Positions 1 through 6,996 of a stretch of 37,131 bases of DNA are shown here, one piece after another. The notes below the pieces were generated by a model. It did no database searches and was not told where the DNA came from. It was given only the letters and a program-made list of their open reading frames with translations. The stretch spans positions 1 through 37,131 of IMG/VR virus record IMGVR_UViG_3300027506_000008; one strand, given 5' to 3'. How positions within the stretch are numbered: the first letter of the stretch is position 1; every line of letters starts with the position of its first letter. Both the position numbers and the translations under genes were made by a program. Source of the stretch: a virus.

Positions 1-920
1 GTCAAATCTCTGGTGCGGGTGGCGATTTAATCTTTGATGCCGACAGAGATAATGAAAAAGCCAGCAGCGTAATGTCGTTTAAGGTAGACGGCTCAGAACG
101 TATGCGCCTCGACAGCAGCGGTAACTTGCTGGTGGGTAAGACGAGTGCTGACCTTTCGCTTACTGGCATACAGGCAACCTCTAGCGGTCAGGCGTTCTCA
201 GTTACTAGGGATGGCGGCGCACCTTTTAACTTGAACCGAAAAAGCTCAGAAGGTGAAATTGCAGGGTTCTACAAAGATGCTGTCAAGACGGGTGCTATCG
301 GCGTTCGAAGTAGCGACTTGGTAATATATAGTTCAGCAAGTGGACATGAGGGTTTGCGTCTGGGTAATGGCGCAATCGTGCCAACGAATAATACTGGGGT
401 ATCAACGGACAACGCTTGTAACTTAGGAAGTGCAGGAGGGAGGTTCACCGACGTTTATTTAGCTGGCGGTGTTTTCTTGGGCGGAACTGGTGTGGCCAAT
501 AAGCTGCATGACTATGAAGAGGGAAGTTGGACACCCGTGATAGGAGGTAGCTCTTCAACTTCGGGTCAATCTTATAGTCAACAACATGGTACTTACACAA
601 AAATTGGAAACGCTGTACATCTACACGCCTATGTTTCTTGTACTGCTACAGGGACAATGAGTGGTAGTTATGCTACAGTTCAAGGTTTGCCGTTTAGTGT
701 TGCTAATAATAATGGTTCTTACGCAGCAGTTAATGTTGGGTATTACTCTGGTCTTGGGATAAGTGTTACCAGCATACAAGGGTACACAAACAAAAACGGT
801 AACTTTGCTTATTTAACCCATTCACCCTCAGCACAGGCGGCAATAAGCTATCTTACGCCTTCACAGTTGGGGACAACAGCATCGTTAATACTTTCCATAA
901 CGTACAATACAGACTCATAA
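1..920 (+). CDS. Tail fibre-type structural protein, 5' end cut off
   Basis: The frame is open from the left edge (first whole codon at 3), so the gene starts outside the window. The ATG at 72 is internal. The visible 305 residues begin with a beta-rich stretch of the kind 'VDGSERMRLDSSGNLLVGKTS', common in phage fibre and appendage proteins in front of C-terminal folding domains. Further on are 'NLGSAGGRFTDVYLAGG' and a Gly/Ser/Thr/Tyr-rich C-terminus with 'YEEGSWTPVIGG', a phrase seen at the start of receptor-binding tips. No S74 chaperone motif (SDxRxK) is present here; the next large fibre gene has one. Probably part of the distal tail or fibre, exposed on the virion. Function rests on sequence style and location; host receptor unknown. 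Confidence 0.75.
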   Translation, partial: QISGAGGDLIFDADRDNEKASSVMSFKVDGSERMRLDSSGNLLVGKTSADLSLTGIQATSSGQAFSVTRDGGAPFNLNRKSSEGEIAGFYKDAVKTGAIGVRSSDLVIYSSASGHEGLRLGNGAIVPTNNTGVSTDNACNLGSAGGRFTDVYLAGGVFLGGTGVANKLHDYEEGSWTPVIGGSSSTSGQSYSQQHGTYTKIGNAVHLHAYVSCTATGTMSGSYATVQGLPFSVANNNGSYAAVNVGYYSGLGISVTSIQGYTNKNGNFAYLTHSPSAQAAISYLTPSQLGTTASLILSITYNTDS

Positions 921-924
921 CCAC

Positions 925-942
925 CCCTGTTGGATTACAGGG
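925..942 (+). other. Short hairpin after first fibre gene
   Basis: CCCTGT and ACAGGG form a 6-bp stem with a 6-nt loop just after the stop at 920. No T-run follows, so it is not a convincing intrinsic terminator. It may act as an mRNA end-protecting or processing hairpin, or be chance. Confidence 0.3.
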
Positions 943-973
943 TAGTCAGTCCAAGCCACAAAGGAGAAAAACG

Positions 974-1231
974 ATGGCACTTACAGAGCAAGAAGTACAA
1001 GATAAAATAGAGATCGTATCAGAACACAAAATGATACAGGTCAGAACCGCAACGGTCATCAAACGTGATGGTACAGAGATAAGCCGCAACTTCTCACGTC
1101 ATGTTGTTGCGCCAGATGCAGATATCTCAGGCGAGAGCGCAGAGGTGCAAGCCATTTGTGCAGCGGTACACACGCAAGAAGTTAAAGACGCCTATGCAGC
1201 CCATTTAGCTGCTAACGCGTTAACAGAATAA
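974..1231 (+). CDS. Small conserved-type phage protein between fibre genes
   Basis: 85 residues, start supported by AAGGAG 7-8 nt upstream. Acidic overall, with an N-terminal 'LTEQEVQDKIEIV' helix, a short beta-like 'TATVIKRDGTEISRNFSRHVV' segment and an Ala-rich C-terminal helix ending 'AAHLAANALTE'. No family recognised. The size and position between two fibre genes suggest a small tail accessory or fibre assembly factor, but nothing in the sequence proves it. Its last codons contain one of the repeated 16-bp dyads (1210-1225), which lies 17 nt before the next start. Confidence 0.7.
   Translation: MALTEQEVQDKIEIVSEHKMIQVRTATVIKRDGTEISRNFSRHVVAPDADISGESAEVQAICAAVHTQEVKDAYAAHLAANALTE
1210..1225 (+). 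promoter_or_regulatory. 16-bp dyad, copy 1 (start-proximal)
   Basis: TGCTAACGCGTTAACA matches the dyad TGTTAACATGTTAACA at 13 of 16 positions and is followed by GAATAAGGA, which contains the Shine-Dalgarno of the fibre gene at 1243. It also encodes the end of the upstream protein. Proposed operator-like site. Confidence 0.5.
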
Positions 1232-1242
1232 GGAACTAGCTA

Positions 1243-3714
1243 ATGACCAAGGCGAGAACACTAGCAGACTTCACATCGGACGGTAGCCTCTTAGCTGATG
1301 GACAGATCACTGTGTCAGAAGTTGTTGGTGCTGCGCCACTAGCAAGCCCTACGCTCACCGGTACTGCTACAGTAGCTGGCAACCTGTCAGTTGATAGCGG
1401 CACAATCAAGCTCGACGGCAACTACCCCAATGGTACAGGCAACGTGGCGTTGGGTGACGCTGCGTTAAATACATCTATTACAGGCAACTACAACACGGCA
1501 GTTGGACAGGTCGCTGGCACGGCTCTTACTTCCGGCACAAAGAACGCATTCTTTGGGTCATATACTGCGGATGCAAACACGACAGGCAGCTATAATACAG
1601 CAATAGGTCAGGCGGCATTTAGCGCAAACACTACAGGATCAAACAATACATCTTTGGGTAATGACGCACTTTTATCCAACACCACCGCAAGCTATGGCAC
1701 GGCTGTTGGGTGGACAGCTGGGTACGCCAATACTACTGGCAACGTAGCCGCATTCGGAGCGCAAGCACTCAAGTCTAACACAACAGGCGTTTACAACACG
1801 GCTGTTGGAGGTTCAGCACTTCAATTTAGCACAACAGCTAATTACAATACCAGTGTGGGATTCCAAAGTAGTTATACAACAACAACAGGGGGTTACAACA
1901 CGGCTGTTGGTTATCAGGCTGCGTTCAGTAATACCACAGGTACTCGTAATACTGCCATTGGTTTTACTGCTGGGAAGGCACTGACCACACAAGGCTACAA
2001 CGTCTTTGTTGGCTCATACTCTGGGGATGGCGCTACTGGCACACAAAACGTAGCTGTTGGTGATGTTACGTTAAGAAATGCCTCTGGCGGTCAAAACACA
2101 GCCATTGGCGCTGAGGTACTTACCTCCATCACCACCGCATCCCGAAACACGGCTGTCGGGTTTCAGTCTATGTATGCCAATACAACTGGTACTGAAAACG
2201 TGGCTATGGGTGCGTATTCTTTGGACGCCAATACAACTGGTACTTCCCTTACGGCTATAGGTGATGCTGCAATGTCGGCAAACACTACTGCAGATAATAA
2301 CACAGCAATAGGCTCCGAAAGTTTAAAAGTTAATACGACAGGGGCATCTAATACGGCTATAGGCAAGAAGTCACTGTGGTCCAACACCACCGCGCCAGAA
2401 GGGACCGCTGTTGGTTATCAGGCTTTATATAGTAATACTACAGGATCTACCAACACGGCATTAGGTAGACGTGCGCTTTACTCTAACACGACTGGCGTTC
2501 AAAACGTGGGCTTGGGTGGAAGGGCTTTAAACTCCAACACATCTGCAAATTACAACACTGCTGTTGGCATGGACTCTCTTTATTCCAATACAACTGGGGC
2601 TAATAATACTGCTTTAGGGTGGCAGTCAATGCACCTTAACACCACCGCAAGTAACAACACTGCCGTGGGGTATCAGGCGGGGCATGCTACTACAACAGGA
2701 GCAAGCAACGCATTTTTTGGTAGACGCACGGCTGTAACTAATACGACGGGAGCAAGCAATGCGGCGTTTGGGGCGAATGCATTATCATCAAACACAACAG
2801 GTGGTCAAAATGTTGCGATAGGAGAATCTGCTCTTACATATAATAGCACCGGAATCGGAGGAACAGCGGTTGGGTATCGTGCTCTGTTCGCAAACAATAC
2901 AGGCAGCAACAATACTGCTGTGGGCAGAGATAGCCTCCTAACGGCAACAACGGCATCTGATAATGTGGCTGTTGGTAGAGAAGCAATGAAGAGAGCCACA
3001 ACTGGTTATTCAAACACAAGCATTGGTACAGAGGCATTAAAAGAAGCAACTACAGGATACCAAAACGTATGTGTGGGAAAAGACGCTGGTGGTGAAATTC
3101 GTTCAGGGCATAACAACGTCTTTATAGGATTTTCGACGGGTAATTACACCGTGGATACAACCACAGGTTCGGGAAACGTTATAGTCGGTAACTATTCACG
3201 ATCAACTGCAGTGGGAGGAGCCTCTGGCGATTACTCTATGGGTTTGGGTTATGATTTGGCTTGTGCAGGTGGGTACACAACTCTTGGACAATCAGGTAGT
3301 GACATACGCGCACAACACGGCGTTGCGACTTGGGCAACCGTATCAGATGAGCGTTACAAGAAAGACATTACTGATTCTACAGCGGGTCTGAGCTTCATCA
3401 ATGATCTGACGCCTCGTACCTTTAAGTATAAAAACTTAGGTGAGCTACCTGATACCTTTAATGCTTACAAAGAAGGTTCAACAGACACCTTTAAGAATAA
3501 CTACACGAACCACGGTTTTATAGCACAGGAGGTTAAGACAGCTATTGATGCTCACCCTGAGATTAAAGATGGCTTCACTCTGTGGGATGATCGTGAGGAT
3601 GGCTCTCAAGAGGTAGCAGAGGCAGCGTTAATACCTGTCTTGGTTAAAGCACTACAAGAACTTTCCGTAAAGAATGATGCTCTTGAAGCACGTATCGCTA
3701 CTTTAGAAGGATAA
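1243..3714 (+). CDS. Repeat-rich tail fibre with C-terminal S74 intramolecular chaperone
   Basis: 823 residues; start has AAGGA 9 nt upstream. Residues ~50-680 are about three dozen units of 14-20 residues around 'SNTTGxxNTAVGxxAL', the pattern of left-handed beta-roll or helix fibres (YadA head-like, trimeric). Residues ~695-823 form an endosialidase-type chaperone (Peptidase_S74): 'SDERYKKDI' with Ser701 and Lys706 in the Ser-x4-Lys spacing of the self-cleavage dyad, then 'NHGFIAQEV' and a C-terminal coiled coil 'ALQELSVKNDALEARIATLEG'. In known members this domain folds the trimer, then cuts itself off before the Ser. Expected to be a long trimeric receptor-binding or host-contact fibre. 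The DNA repeats could change copy number by recombination. Strong call for domain type; receptor unknown. Confidence 0.9.
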   Translation: MTKARTLADFTSDGSLLADGQITVSEVVGAAPLASPTLTGTATVAGNLSVDSGTIKLDGNYPNGTGNVALGDAALNTSITGNYNTAVGQVAGTALTSGTKNAFFGSYTADANTTGSYNTAIGQAAFSANTTGSNNTSLGNDALLSNTTASYGTAVGWTAGYANTTGNVAAFGAQALKSNTTGVYNTAVGGSALQFSTTANYNTSVGFQSSYTTTTGGYNTAVGYQAAFSNTTGTRNTAIGFTAGKALTTQGYNVFVGSYSGDGATGTQNVAVGDVTLRNASGGQNTAIGAEVLTSITTASRNTAVGFQSMYANTTGTENVAMGAYSLDANTTGTSLTAIGDAAMSANTTADNNTAIGSESLKVNTTGASNTAIGKKSLWSNTTAPEGTAVGYQALYSNTTGSTNTALGRRALYSNTTGVQNVGLGGRALNSNTSANYNTAVGMDSLYSNTTGANNTALGWQSMHLNTTASNNTAVGYQAGHATTTGASNAFFGRRTAVTNTTGASNAAFGANALSSNTTGGQNVAIGESALTYNSTGIGGTAVGYRALFANNTGSNNTAVGRDSLLTATTASDNVAVGREAMKRATTGYSNTSIGTEALKEATTGYQNVCVGKDAGGEIRSGHNNVFIGFSTGNYTVDTTTGSGNVIVGNYSRSTAVGGASGDYSMGLGYDLACAGGYTTLGQSGSDIRAQHGVATWATVSDERYKKDITDSTAGLSFINDLTPRTFKYKNLGELPDTFNAYKEGSTDTFKNNYTNHGFIAQEVKTAIDAHPEIKDGFTLWDDREDGSQEVAEAALIPVLVKALQELSVKNDALEARIATLEG
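1435..3210 (+). repeat. Protein-coding repeat array (NTTG/NTAVG units)
   Basis: About three dozen imperfect in-frame repeats of roughly 42-60 bp built on codons for N-T-T-G-x-x-N-T-A-V-G. Synonymous codons are mixed between units (aacacaaca, aatactact, aatacgaca), so the protein rather than the DNA is what is conserved. Forms the shaft of the fibre protein. Confidence 0.85.
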
Positions 3715-3718
3715 GACT

Positions 3719-3934
3719 ATGGAACTAACAGCAGAAGAAATCGCACAGAACTATACAGCAATGGGTCACTCTGTTGAGCTGTTGAACGCTGGCAAACCAG
3801 AAGACATGGAAGACGCCGATTGGACAGATACAGTTGCTCGTAACGTTGAGCATCTGCAACTCATGGTGGCAAAGGACTACTGGACAACAGAGGACATGAC
3901 CGCCGCTAACGCTGCAATCGCAGCTAACTCTTAA
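3719..3934 (+). CDS. Small acidic protein of unknown function
   Basis: 71 residues, starting 4 nt after the fibre stop with GAAGGA as ribosome site inside the fibre gene's last codons. Sequence is acidic and helical ('AEEIAQNYTAMGHSVELLNAGK', 'ARNVEHLQLMVAKDYWTTEDM'). No family recognised. The tight coupling to the S74 fibre suggests co-expression with it, perhaps as a fibre accessory factor; this is inference only. Confidence 0.7.
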   Translation: MELTAEEIAQNYTAMGHSVELLNAGKPEDMEDADWTDTVARNVEHLQLMVAKDYWTTEDMTAANAAIAANS

Positions 3935-3957
3935 CCCCCCGCCAAAAGGAGATCAAA

Positions 3958-4176
3958 ATGGCAGAAAACAAAAACACCATCACGATCAACGGTACCGAAT
4001 ACACTGAAGACCAACTAACAGATCAACAGAAGGTGATGGTAAATCACGTCTCTGACCTCGACCGAAAGATCGGCTCAACCCAGTTTAATCTGGATCAGCT
4101 GAATGTAGGCAGGGAAGCATTTGTTAACATGTTAACACAATCGTTGGAAACACCAGCGCAGGAGGCAGCTGAATAA
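3958..4176 (+). CDS. Small coiled-coil phage protein (DUF6447-like)
   Basis: 72 residues; strong AGGAG 7-8 nt before the ATG. The N-terminus 'NTITINGTEYTEDQLTDQQKVMVNHVSDLDRKI' followed by a helical stretch ending 'REAFVNMLTQSLE' resembles small phage proteins that I associate with DUF6447; this is memory-based and unverified. Function unknown. Its 3' part carries the only perfect copy of the 16-bp dyad (4122-4137), 38 nt before the next start, and its stop overlaps that start (TAATG). Confidence 0.7.
   Translation: MAENKNTITINGTEYTEDQLTDQQKVMVNHVSDLDRKIGSTQFNLDQLNVGREAFVNMLTQSLETPAQEAAE
4122..4137 (+). promoter_or_regulatory. 16-bp dyad, copy 2 (perfect palindrome, intragenic)
   Basis: TGTTAACATGTTAACA is a perfect 16-bp palindrome inside the 3958-4176 gene, 38 nt before the ATG at 4176. 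It lacks the GA flank seen after most other copies. Confidence 0.5.
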
Positions 4177-4409
4177 TGGAAATGAACGCGCTTTGGGACG
4201 TCGGACTAACTGCGGGGTTAGGCTTCATCGTGTGGTGGGCCAAAAGCCAGCATGACGAACTGCGGCGCGTTCAAATCCTTCTCAACAGAACCAGAGAGGA
4301 ACTCGCCAAGGAGTATTCGACCAAAGTCGAGAGCAACGCATCCATAGACCGACTTATAGTTCGTTTAGATGCTCTCGACAATAAAATGGACAGGATGCTG
4401 GAGCGGTAA
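4176..4409 (+). CDS. Small membrane-anchored coiled-coil protein
   Basis: 77 residues, start overlapping the previous stop as TAATG. One N-terminal membrane segment (~residues 5-22, 'ALWDVGLTAGLGFIVWWAK') is followed by a charged coiled coil with heptad-like 'DRLIVRLDALDNKMDRMLER' at the end. This topology matches small phage inner-membrane proteins near lysis genes or tail-associated membrane proteins. It could be an accessory to the membrane proteins at 4413-4883 and 6655-6996, which share the anchor-plus-coil design. Function not recognised. Confidence 0.7.
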   Translation: MEMNALWDVGLTAGLGFIVWWAKSQHDELRRVQILLNRTREELAKEYSTKVESNASIDRLIVRLDALDNKMDRMLER

Positions 4410-4412
4410 GCT

Positions 4413-4883
4413 ATGGACCCTATTAGCGCAATCGCTGCGGCAACAGCGGCCTTCCAGGGTATTAAAAAAGCGGTGGACGTAGGCCGCGACATTAGTGGCA
4501 TGGCTGGTACTGTGGGTCAGTGGTCTAAGGCTATTAGTGACTTGGATTATATGGAAGAACGGGCGCGAAAACCTCCAGCATACAAGATGTTCGCGAACAC
4601 TGAGACTGACGCGATTGAGCTGTGGGCGCATAAGCAAAAAGCCAAGGAGATGCGTAAGGAATTAAAGGATCATATCTCTTGGACGTATGGGCCATCAGCT
4701 TGGGAGGAAATTCTCAGGATGGAGGCTGAGCAGAGGAAGATACAGAGGGACTTAGTATATAAAAAGCAGGAGTTCATAGATAATTGTTTGAATGCGATCA
4801 TTATCGCTTTGCTTCTTCTTGGTGGAGTAGCTTCGCTAGTATTCGTTCTGTATTTGTACAACGAACGCAACGGGAATTACTGA
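4413..4883 (+). CDS. Phage protein with C-terminal membrane segment
   Basis: 156 residues. The N-terminus is Ala/Gly-rich and helical ('MDPISAIAAATAAFQGIKKAVDVGRDISGMAG'), the middle is strongly charged ('HKQKAKEMRKELKDHISWTYGPSAWEEILRMEAEQRKIQRDLVYKK', residues ~73-120), and residues ~127-148 ('AIIIALLLLGGVASLVFVLYLY') are a clear membrane helix near the C-terminus, giving a tail-anchored layout. I recall similar proteins in marine phages between fibre and lysis genes but know no assigned function. It lies 3 nt after the previous stop and 2 nt before the next start, so it is translated as part of the run. Confidence 0.75.
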   Translation: MDPISAIAAATAAFQGIKKAVDVGRDISGMAGTVGQWSKAISDLDYMEERARKPPAYKMFANTETDAIELWAHKQKAKEMRKELKDHISWTYGPSAWEEILRMEAEQRKIQRDLVYKKQEFIDNCLNAIIIALLLLGGVASLVFVLYLYNERNGNY

Positions 4884-4885
4884 CT

Positions 4886-5059
4886 ATGTGGTTTCTTGTC
4901 TGGCTTTCATTCCAAAACAACCATGTCGAGCACTACGTTCTAGGTCAGCACGCCACAGCACAGGCGTGCGAAAAAGCAAAACAAACCGCTGCGGTGCTCA
5001 TCACCAACAGCACGACCGTGGTGTACTGCCTTGACGCTATACAGGAACAAAAAGGGTGA
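4886..5059 (+). CDS. 57-residue hypothetical protein
   Basis: The longer frame opens at 4784, but that start lies inside the previous gene. The ATG at 4886, 2 nt after the previous stop, gives the likely product beginning MWFLVWLSFQNNHVEHY. The first nine residues are hydrophobic but too few for a membrane helix. Two Cys (in 'QACEKAK' and 'VVYCLDA') could form a disulfide if exported. The pattern 'FxxxxACxxAKxxA' is seen in small host-like proteins that process user-unspecified ligands, but no family is assigned. Function unknown. Confidence 0.6.
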   Translation: MWFLVWLSFQNNHVEHYVLGQHATAQACEKAKQTAAVLITNSTTVVYCLDAIQEQKG

Positions 5060-5063
5060 TTAC

Positions 5064-5153
5064 GTGGTGTACGATAAAAACGGCAAAGTCGTCATCATTA
5101 CGCACCACAAACGCAGAGCAATTCAATACGCACAGAGTTTGAAAGGGAAGTAG
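5064..5153 (+). CDS. Possible 29-residue protein with GTG start
   Basis: A short frame opens with GTG at 5064, 4 nt after the previous stop, with AAAGGG about 8 nt upstream, and runs to the TAG that directly abuts the ATG of the next gene at 5154. The product (VVYDKNGKVVIITHHKRRAI...) is basic with a beta-hairpin-like start, and the frame fills a gap that would otherwise be empty in this tightly packed region. Small size makes it uncertain; conservation in related phages would decide. Confidence 0.4.
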   Translation: MVYDKNGKVVIITHHKRRAIQYAQSLKGK

Positions 5154-5438
5154 ATGGCAGACAAACCTATAAGGAAAACGACAGGCAAAGGCGGGAACTA
5201 CCGCAAGACAAAGTCTGGCGCTGGCATGACAGCCAAGGGAGTTGCTGCGCACCGACGCGCGAACCCCGGTTCTAAGCTAAAGACTGCTGTGACAGGCAAA
5301 GTCAAAAAGGGCAGCAAGGACGCCAAGCGGCGTAAGTCGTTCTGCGCACGTTCGGCTGGTCAGATGAAGAAATTCCCTAAAGCTGCAAAAGACCCGAACT
5401 CGCGTCTGCGGCAAGCTCGAAAACGGTGGAAGTGCTAA
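5154..5438 (+). CDS. Very basic small protein (DUF6321-like)
   Basis: 94 residues, roughly one third Lys/Arg. Key phrases are 'KGGNYRKTKSGAGMTAKGVAAHRRANPGSKLKTAV', 'AKRRKSFCARSAGQM' and the ending 'SRLRQARKRWKC'. I recall this signature as a small family widespread in aquatic phages and giant viruses (DUF6321-like); unverified. No enzymatic motif. The charge suggests nucleic-acid or membrane-phosphate binding, for example DNA compaction in the virion or host nucleoid binding. It begins a run of four basic genes. AAGGGAAG precedes the start. Confidence 0.75.
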   Translation: MADKPIRKTTGKGGNYRKTKSGAGMTAKGVAAHRRANPGSKLKTAVTGKVKKGSKDAKRRKSFCARSAGQMKKFPKAAKDPNSRLRQARKRWKC

Positions 5439-5638
5439 TGGCAAACGCAAAACCTACAAACGCAGCATTGTGGTCAAAAGCAAAGTCTGCGGCAAAAGCA
5501 AAATTCAAAGTTTACCCGTCTGCATATGCTAACGCGTGGGCAAGTAAGTGGTATAAATCTAAAGGCGGCGGCTGGAGCGGCGGCAATAATAAGGTAGCTA
5601 AACGTGGCAAAAGCAAAAGCAAAAGCAAAAAAGCCTAG
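5438..5638 (+). CDS. Basic small protein, second of the basic cluster
   Basis: The frame opens at 5426, but the ATG at 5438 overlaps the previous stop (TAATG) and gives the natural 66-residue start MANAKPTNAALWSKAKSAAK. Residues ~20-44 hold 'KFKVYPSAYANAWASKWYKSKGGGW', an aromatic motif that I know as common in small phage proteins, followed by a tail of alternating Lys/Ser. Strongly basic. Function unknown. Its 3' end overlaps the next gene by 35 nt. Confidence 0.75.
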   Translation: MANAKPTNAALWSKAKSAAKAKFKVYPSAYANAWASKWYKSKGGGWSGGNNKVAKRGKSKSKSKKA

Positions 5639-5864
5639 TGCCAAAGGTGGCTTGGGTAAATGGTTCGGTGAAGAGTGGACGGACGTTAAGACAGGTAAAG
5701 CCTGTGGACGCAAATCGGCTAAGGGTAAATCCAAAAGGCCGTATCCCGCTTGTCGCCCTAAAAAGGTTGCGTCGAAGATTTCTAAATCGGAGGCAGCAAA
5801 GAAGACCGGTTCTAAGCGAGTGAAGTGGTCAACAACAGCCAGCGGAAAGAAAAGGAAAAAGTAA
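5604..5864 (+). CDS. Basic small protein (DUF5872-like), third of the basic cluster
   Basis: 86 residues beginning MAKAKAKAKKPSAKGG. The core 'GLGKWFGEEWTDVKTGKACGRKSAKGKSKRPYPACRPKKVASKISKSEAAKK' fits what I recall as DUF5872 (KWF...W.D...CGR.....YP.C.P). Two Cys in 'ACGR' and 'PACRP' are conserved features of that pattern. Overlaps the previous gene by 35 nt and shares its stop with the next start (TAATG), so translation of the group is probably coupled. No function is known; high charge points to nucleic-acid contact. Confidence 0.75.
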   Translation: MAKAKAKAKKPSAKGGLGKWFGEEWTDVKTGKACGRKSAKGKSKRPYPACRPKKVASKISKSEAAKKTGSKRVKWSTTASGKKRKK

Positions 5865-6016
5865 TGCCATATGGAAAAGGTACCTACGGGAAACAGGTCG
5901 GAAGACCTAAGACCAAAAAAAGTTCAAGTAAAAAAGCACCGTTTAAAAACTGCGCTACTTGTAAATCAAAAGCCGCCTGTAAAAAAATGGGCCGTTGCAT
6001 GAAAAAGAAGAAGTAA
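5864..6016 (+). CDS. 50-residue Cys/Lys-rich protein, fourth of the basic cluster
   Basis: The frame opens at 5825, but the ATG at 5864 overlaps the previous stop and gives MPYGKGTYGKQVGRPKTKK, a start that I recognise as recurrent in aquatic phages. The C-terminal half has four Cys in 'NCATCKSKAACKKMGRC', spaced C-x2-C-x5-C-x5-C, in a Lys background. That could be a small zinc knuckle or a disulfide-bonded cationic peptide. Function unknown. Confidence 0.7.
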   Translation: MPYGKGTYGKQVGRPKTKKSSSKKAPFKNCATCKSKAACKKMGRCMKKKK

Positions 6017-6017
6017 C

Positions 6018-6233
6018 ATGGCTTACACCGTTATTGACGATTGGAAAATTATCCCACGGCTAATGATGCTCGCAGTGACGGTGCTCACATATCAGGCTGT
6101 GCATTGGTTCATGTCGCTTTCCGACCCTTCCATTGCTCAGTCTGGCCTTGTCAGCGTTTGTATGGGTGCTCTCACAGGGTGTTTCGGCATCTGGATGGGT
6201 AAAGAAGCAACTCCGAGTGGAAAGTCTGAATAA
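6018..6233 (+). CDS. Two-pass small membrane protein, candidate holin
   Basis: 71 residues with two hydrophobic segments (~11-33 'IIPRLMMLAVTVLTYQAVHWFM' and ~41-60 'QSGLVSVCMGALTGCFGIWMG') and short charged ends. This is the layout of class II holins. It lies 1.4 kb before an endolysin in the same operon and in front of another holin-like gene. Either could be the pore-former, the other an antiholin. No catalytic motif. Membrane topology is clear; the holin role is inferred from position. Confidence 0.65.
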   Translation: MAYTVIDDWKIIPRLMMLAVTVLTYQAVHWFMSLSDPSIAQSGLVSVCMGALTGCFGIWMGKEATPSGKSE

Positions 6234-6237
6234 TATG

Positions 6238-6253
6238 TGTTAACACGTAAACA
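6238..6253 (+). promoter_or_regulatory. 16-bp dyad, copy 3 (start-proximal)
   Basis: TGTTAACACGTAAACA, 14 of 16 matches to the dyad, followed by GAAAGG, which leads into the Shine-Dalgarno of the lysis gene at 6269 (15 nt from dyad to ATG). It lies in a 35-nt non-coding gap, so there is no coding explanation. Confidence 0.6.
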
Positions 6254-6268
6254 GAAAGGTGTGGTTCT

Positions 6269-6658
6269 ATGATACAAGCATTGATCGGTCCAGTCGCGAG
6301 TTTAGCGGGAAGCTGGCTACAAGGCAAAGCGGATAGGCAAGCAGCCGCTACTAACCTTCAGCTGGTGGAAGCGGAAGCAAAAGCGACGATTTTAAAATCA
6401 GCCGCTACAAGCGAGGCGGACTGGGAACGCATAATGGCGCAAGGCAGTCAGAACTCGTGGAAAGACGAATGGCTTACAATTTTGTTCAGTATTCCACTTG
6501 TTTTAGTGTTCTTTGGGGACACCGGCAGACAAGTAGTTGCGAACGGGTTCGCGGCTTTAGAGACCATGCCTGATTGGTATCAGTACACTCTTGGCGTCAT
6601 CGTCGCTGCTAGTTTTGGTGTGCGGTCAGCGACTAAATTCTTCGGCGGTAAACGATGA
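6269..6658 (+). CDS. Holin, GTA-type 3-TM-like
   Basis: 129 residues. It begins 'MIQALIGPVASLAGSWLQGKADRQAAATN', continues with a charged helix, then 'WKDEWLTILFSIPLVLVFFG' (membrane, ~64-83), 'ALETMPDWYQYTLGVIVAASFGVRSATKFF' (membrane, ~105-122). The 'KDEW' before a membrane span and the 'WYQY' before the last span match my memory of the gene-transfer-agent and marine-phage holin family (GTA_holin_3TM-like). Expected to permeabilise the inner membrane at lysis so that the endolysin at 6993 reaches peptidoglycan. AAAGGTG precedes the start, and a 16-bp dyad sits upstream. Ends in an ATGA overlap with the next gene. Confidence 0.75.
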   Translation: MIQALIGPVASLAGSWLQGKADRQAAATNLQLVEAEAKATILKSAATSEADWERIMAQGSQNSWKDEWLTILFSIPLVLVFFGDTGRQVVANGFAALETMPDWYQYTLGVIVAASFGVRSATKFFGGKR

Positions 6659-6996
6659 TGGAAAATTTAAAGCTTCCAGTTGCACTTGTTGCGGCAATGG
6701 GCGTCCAGCTTTGTGGTGGTGTGTGGTGGGTATCACAGCAAGCGTCAACAATATCGAGCCTCGAAGAAACCGTTAGCCAGCTTGGTTCTCGAATGGCAAT
6801 CGAGGACAACGTTAATTTAAAACGCGATGTGAAATCAAACGCTGCGGAGATTGAGGACATTTGGGCCGATCTATCAGGCATGATGATGAGCATCAGTCAG
6901 ATCAATTCGATCAAGCAACGAATAGCGCTACTCGAAAATGATATGAAATACATCAACCGGGATCATACCGGAATGATGAACACGAAAGGTAAATGA
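6655..6996 (+). CDS. Membrane-anchored coiled-coil protein in lysis cassette
   Basis: 113 residues; ATGA overlap with the holin stop. One N-terminal membrane segment (~6-27, 'KLPVALVAAMGVQLCGGVWWV') is followed by long heptad-rich helices ('SSLEETVSQLGSRM', 'INSIKQRIALLENDMKYI'). The topology is that of an inner-membrane spanin subunit or Rz-like protein, but no outer-membrane lipoprotein partner was found. It may alternatively serve as a scaffold or regulator of the holin. The ATGA overlap with the endolysin places it firmly in the lysis operon. Confidence 0.65.
   Translation: MMENLKLPVALVAAMGVQLCGGVWWVSQQASTISSLEETVSQLGSRMAIEDNVNLKRDVKSNAAEIEDIWADLSGMMMSISQINSIKQRIALLENDMKYINRDHTGMMNTKGK

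Noticed and set aside
1435-3210. Regular repeats that could be taken for a CRISPR or other DNA repeat array
   Set aside because: The repeats are in frame in a long open gene, vary at synonymous positions, and have no fixed repeat/spacer lengths; they encode fibre protein units.
6238-6253. Possible ParB parS site
   Set aside because: Length and palindromic form are like parS, but only about 9 of 16 bases match TGTTTCACGTGAAACA, and no parA/parB genes are in the window.
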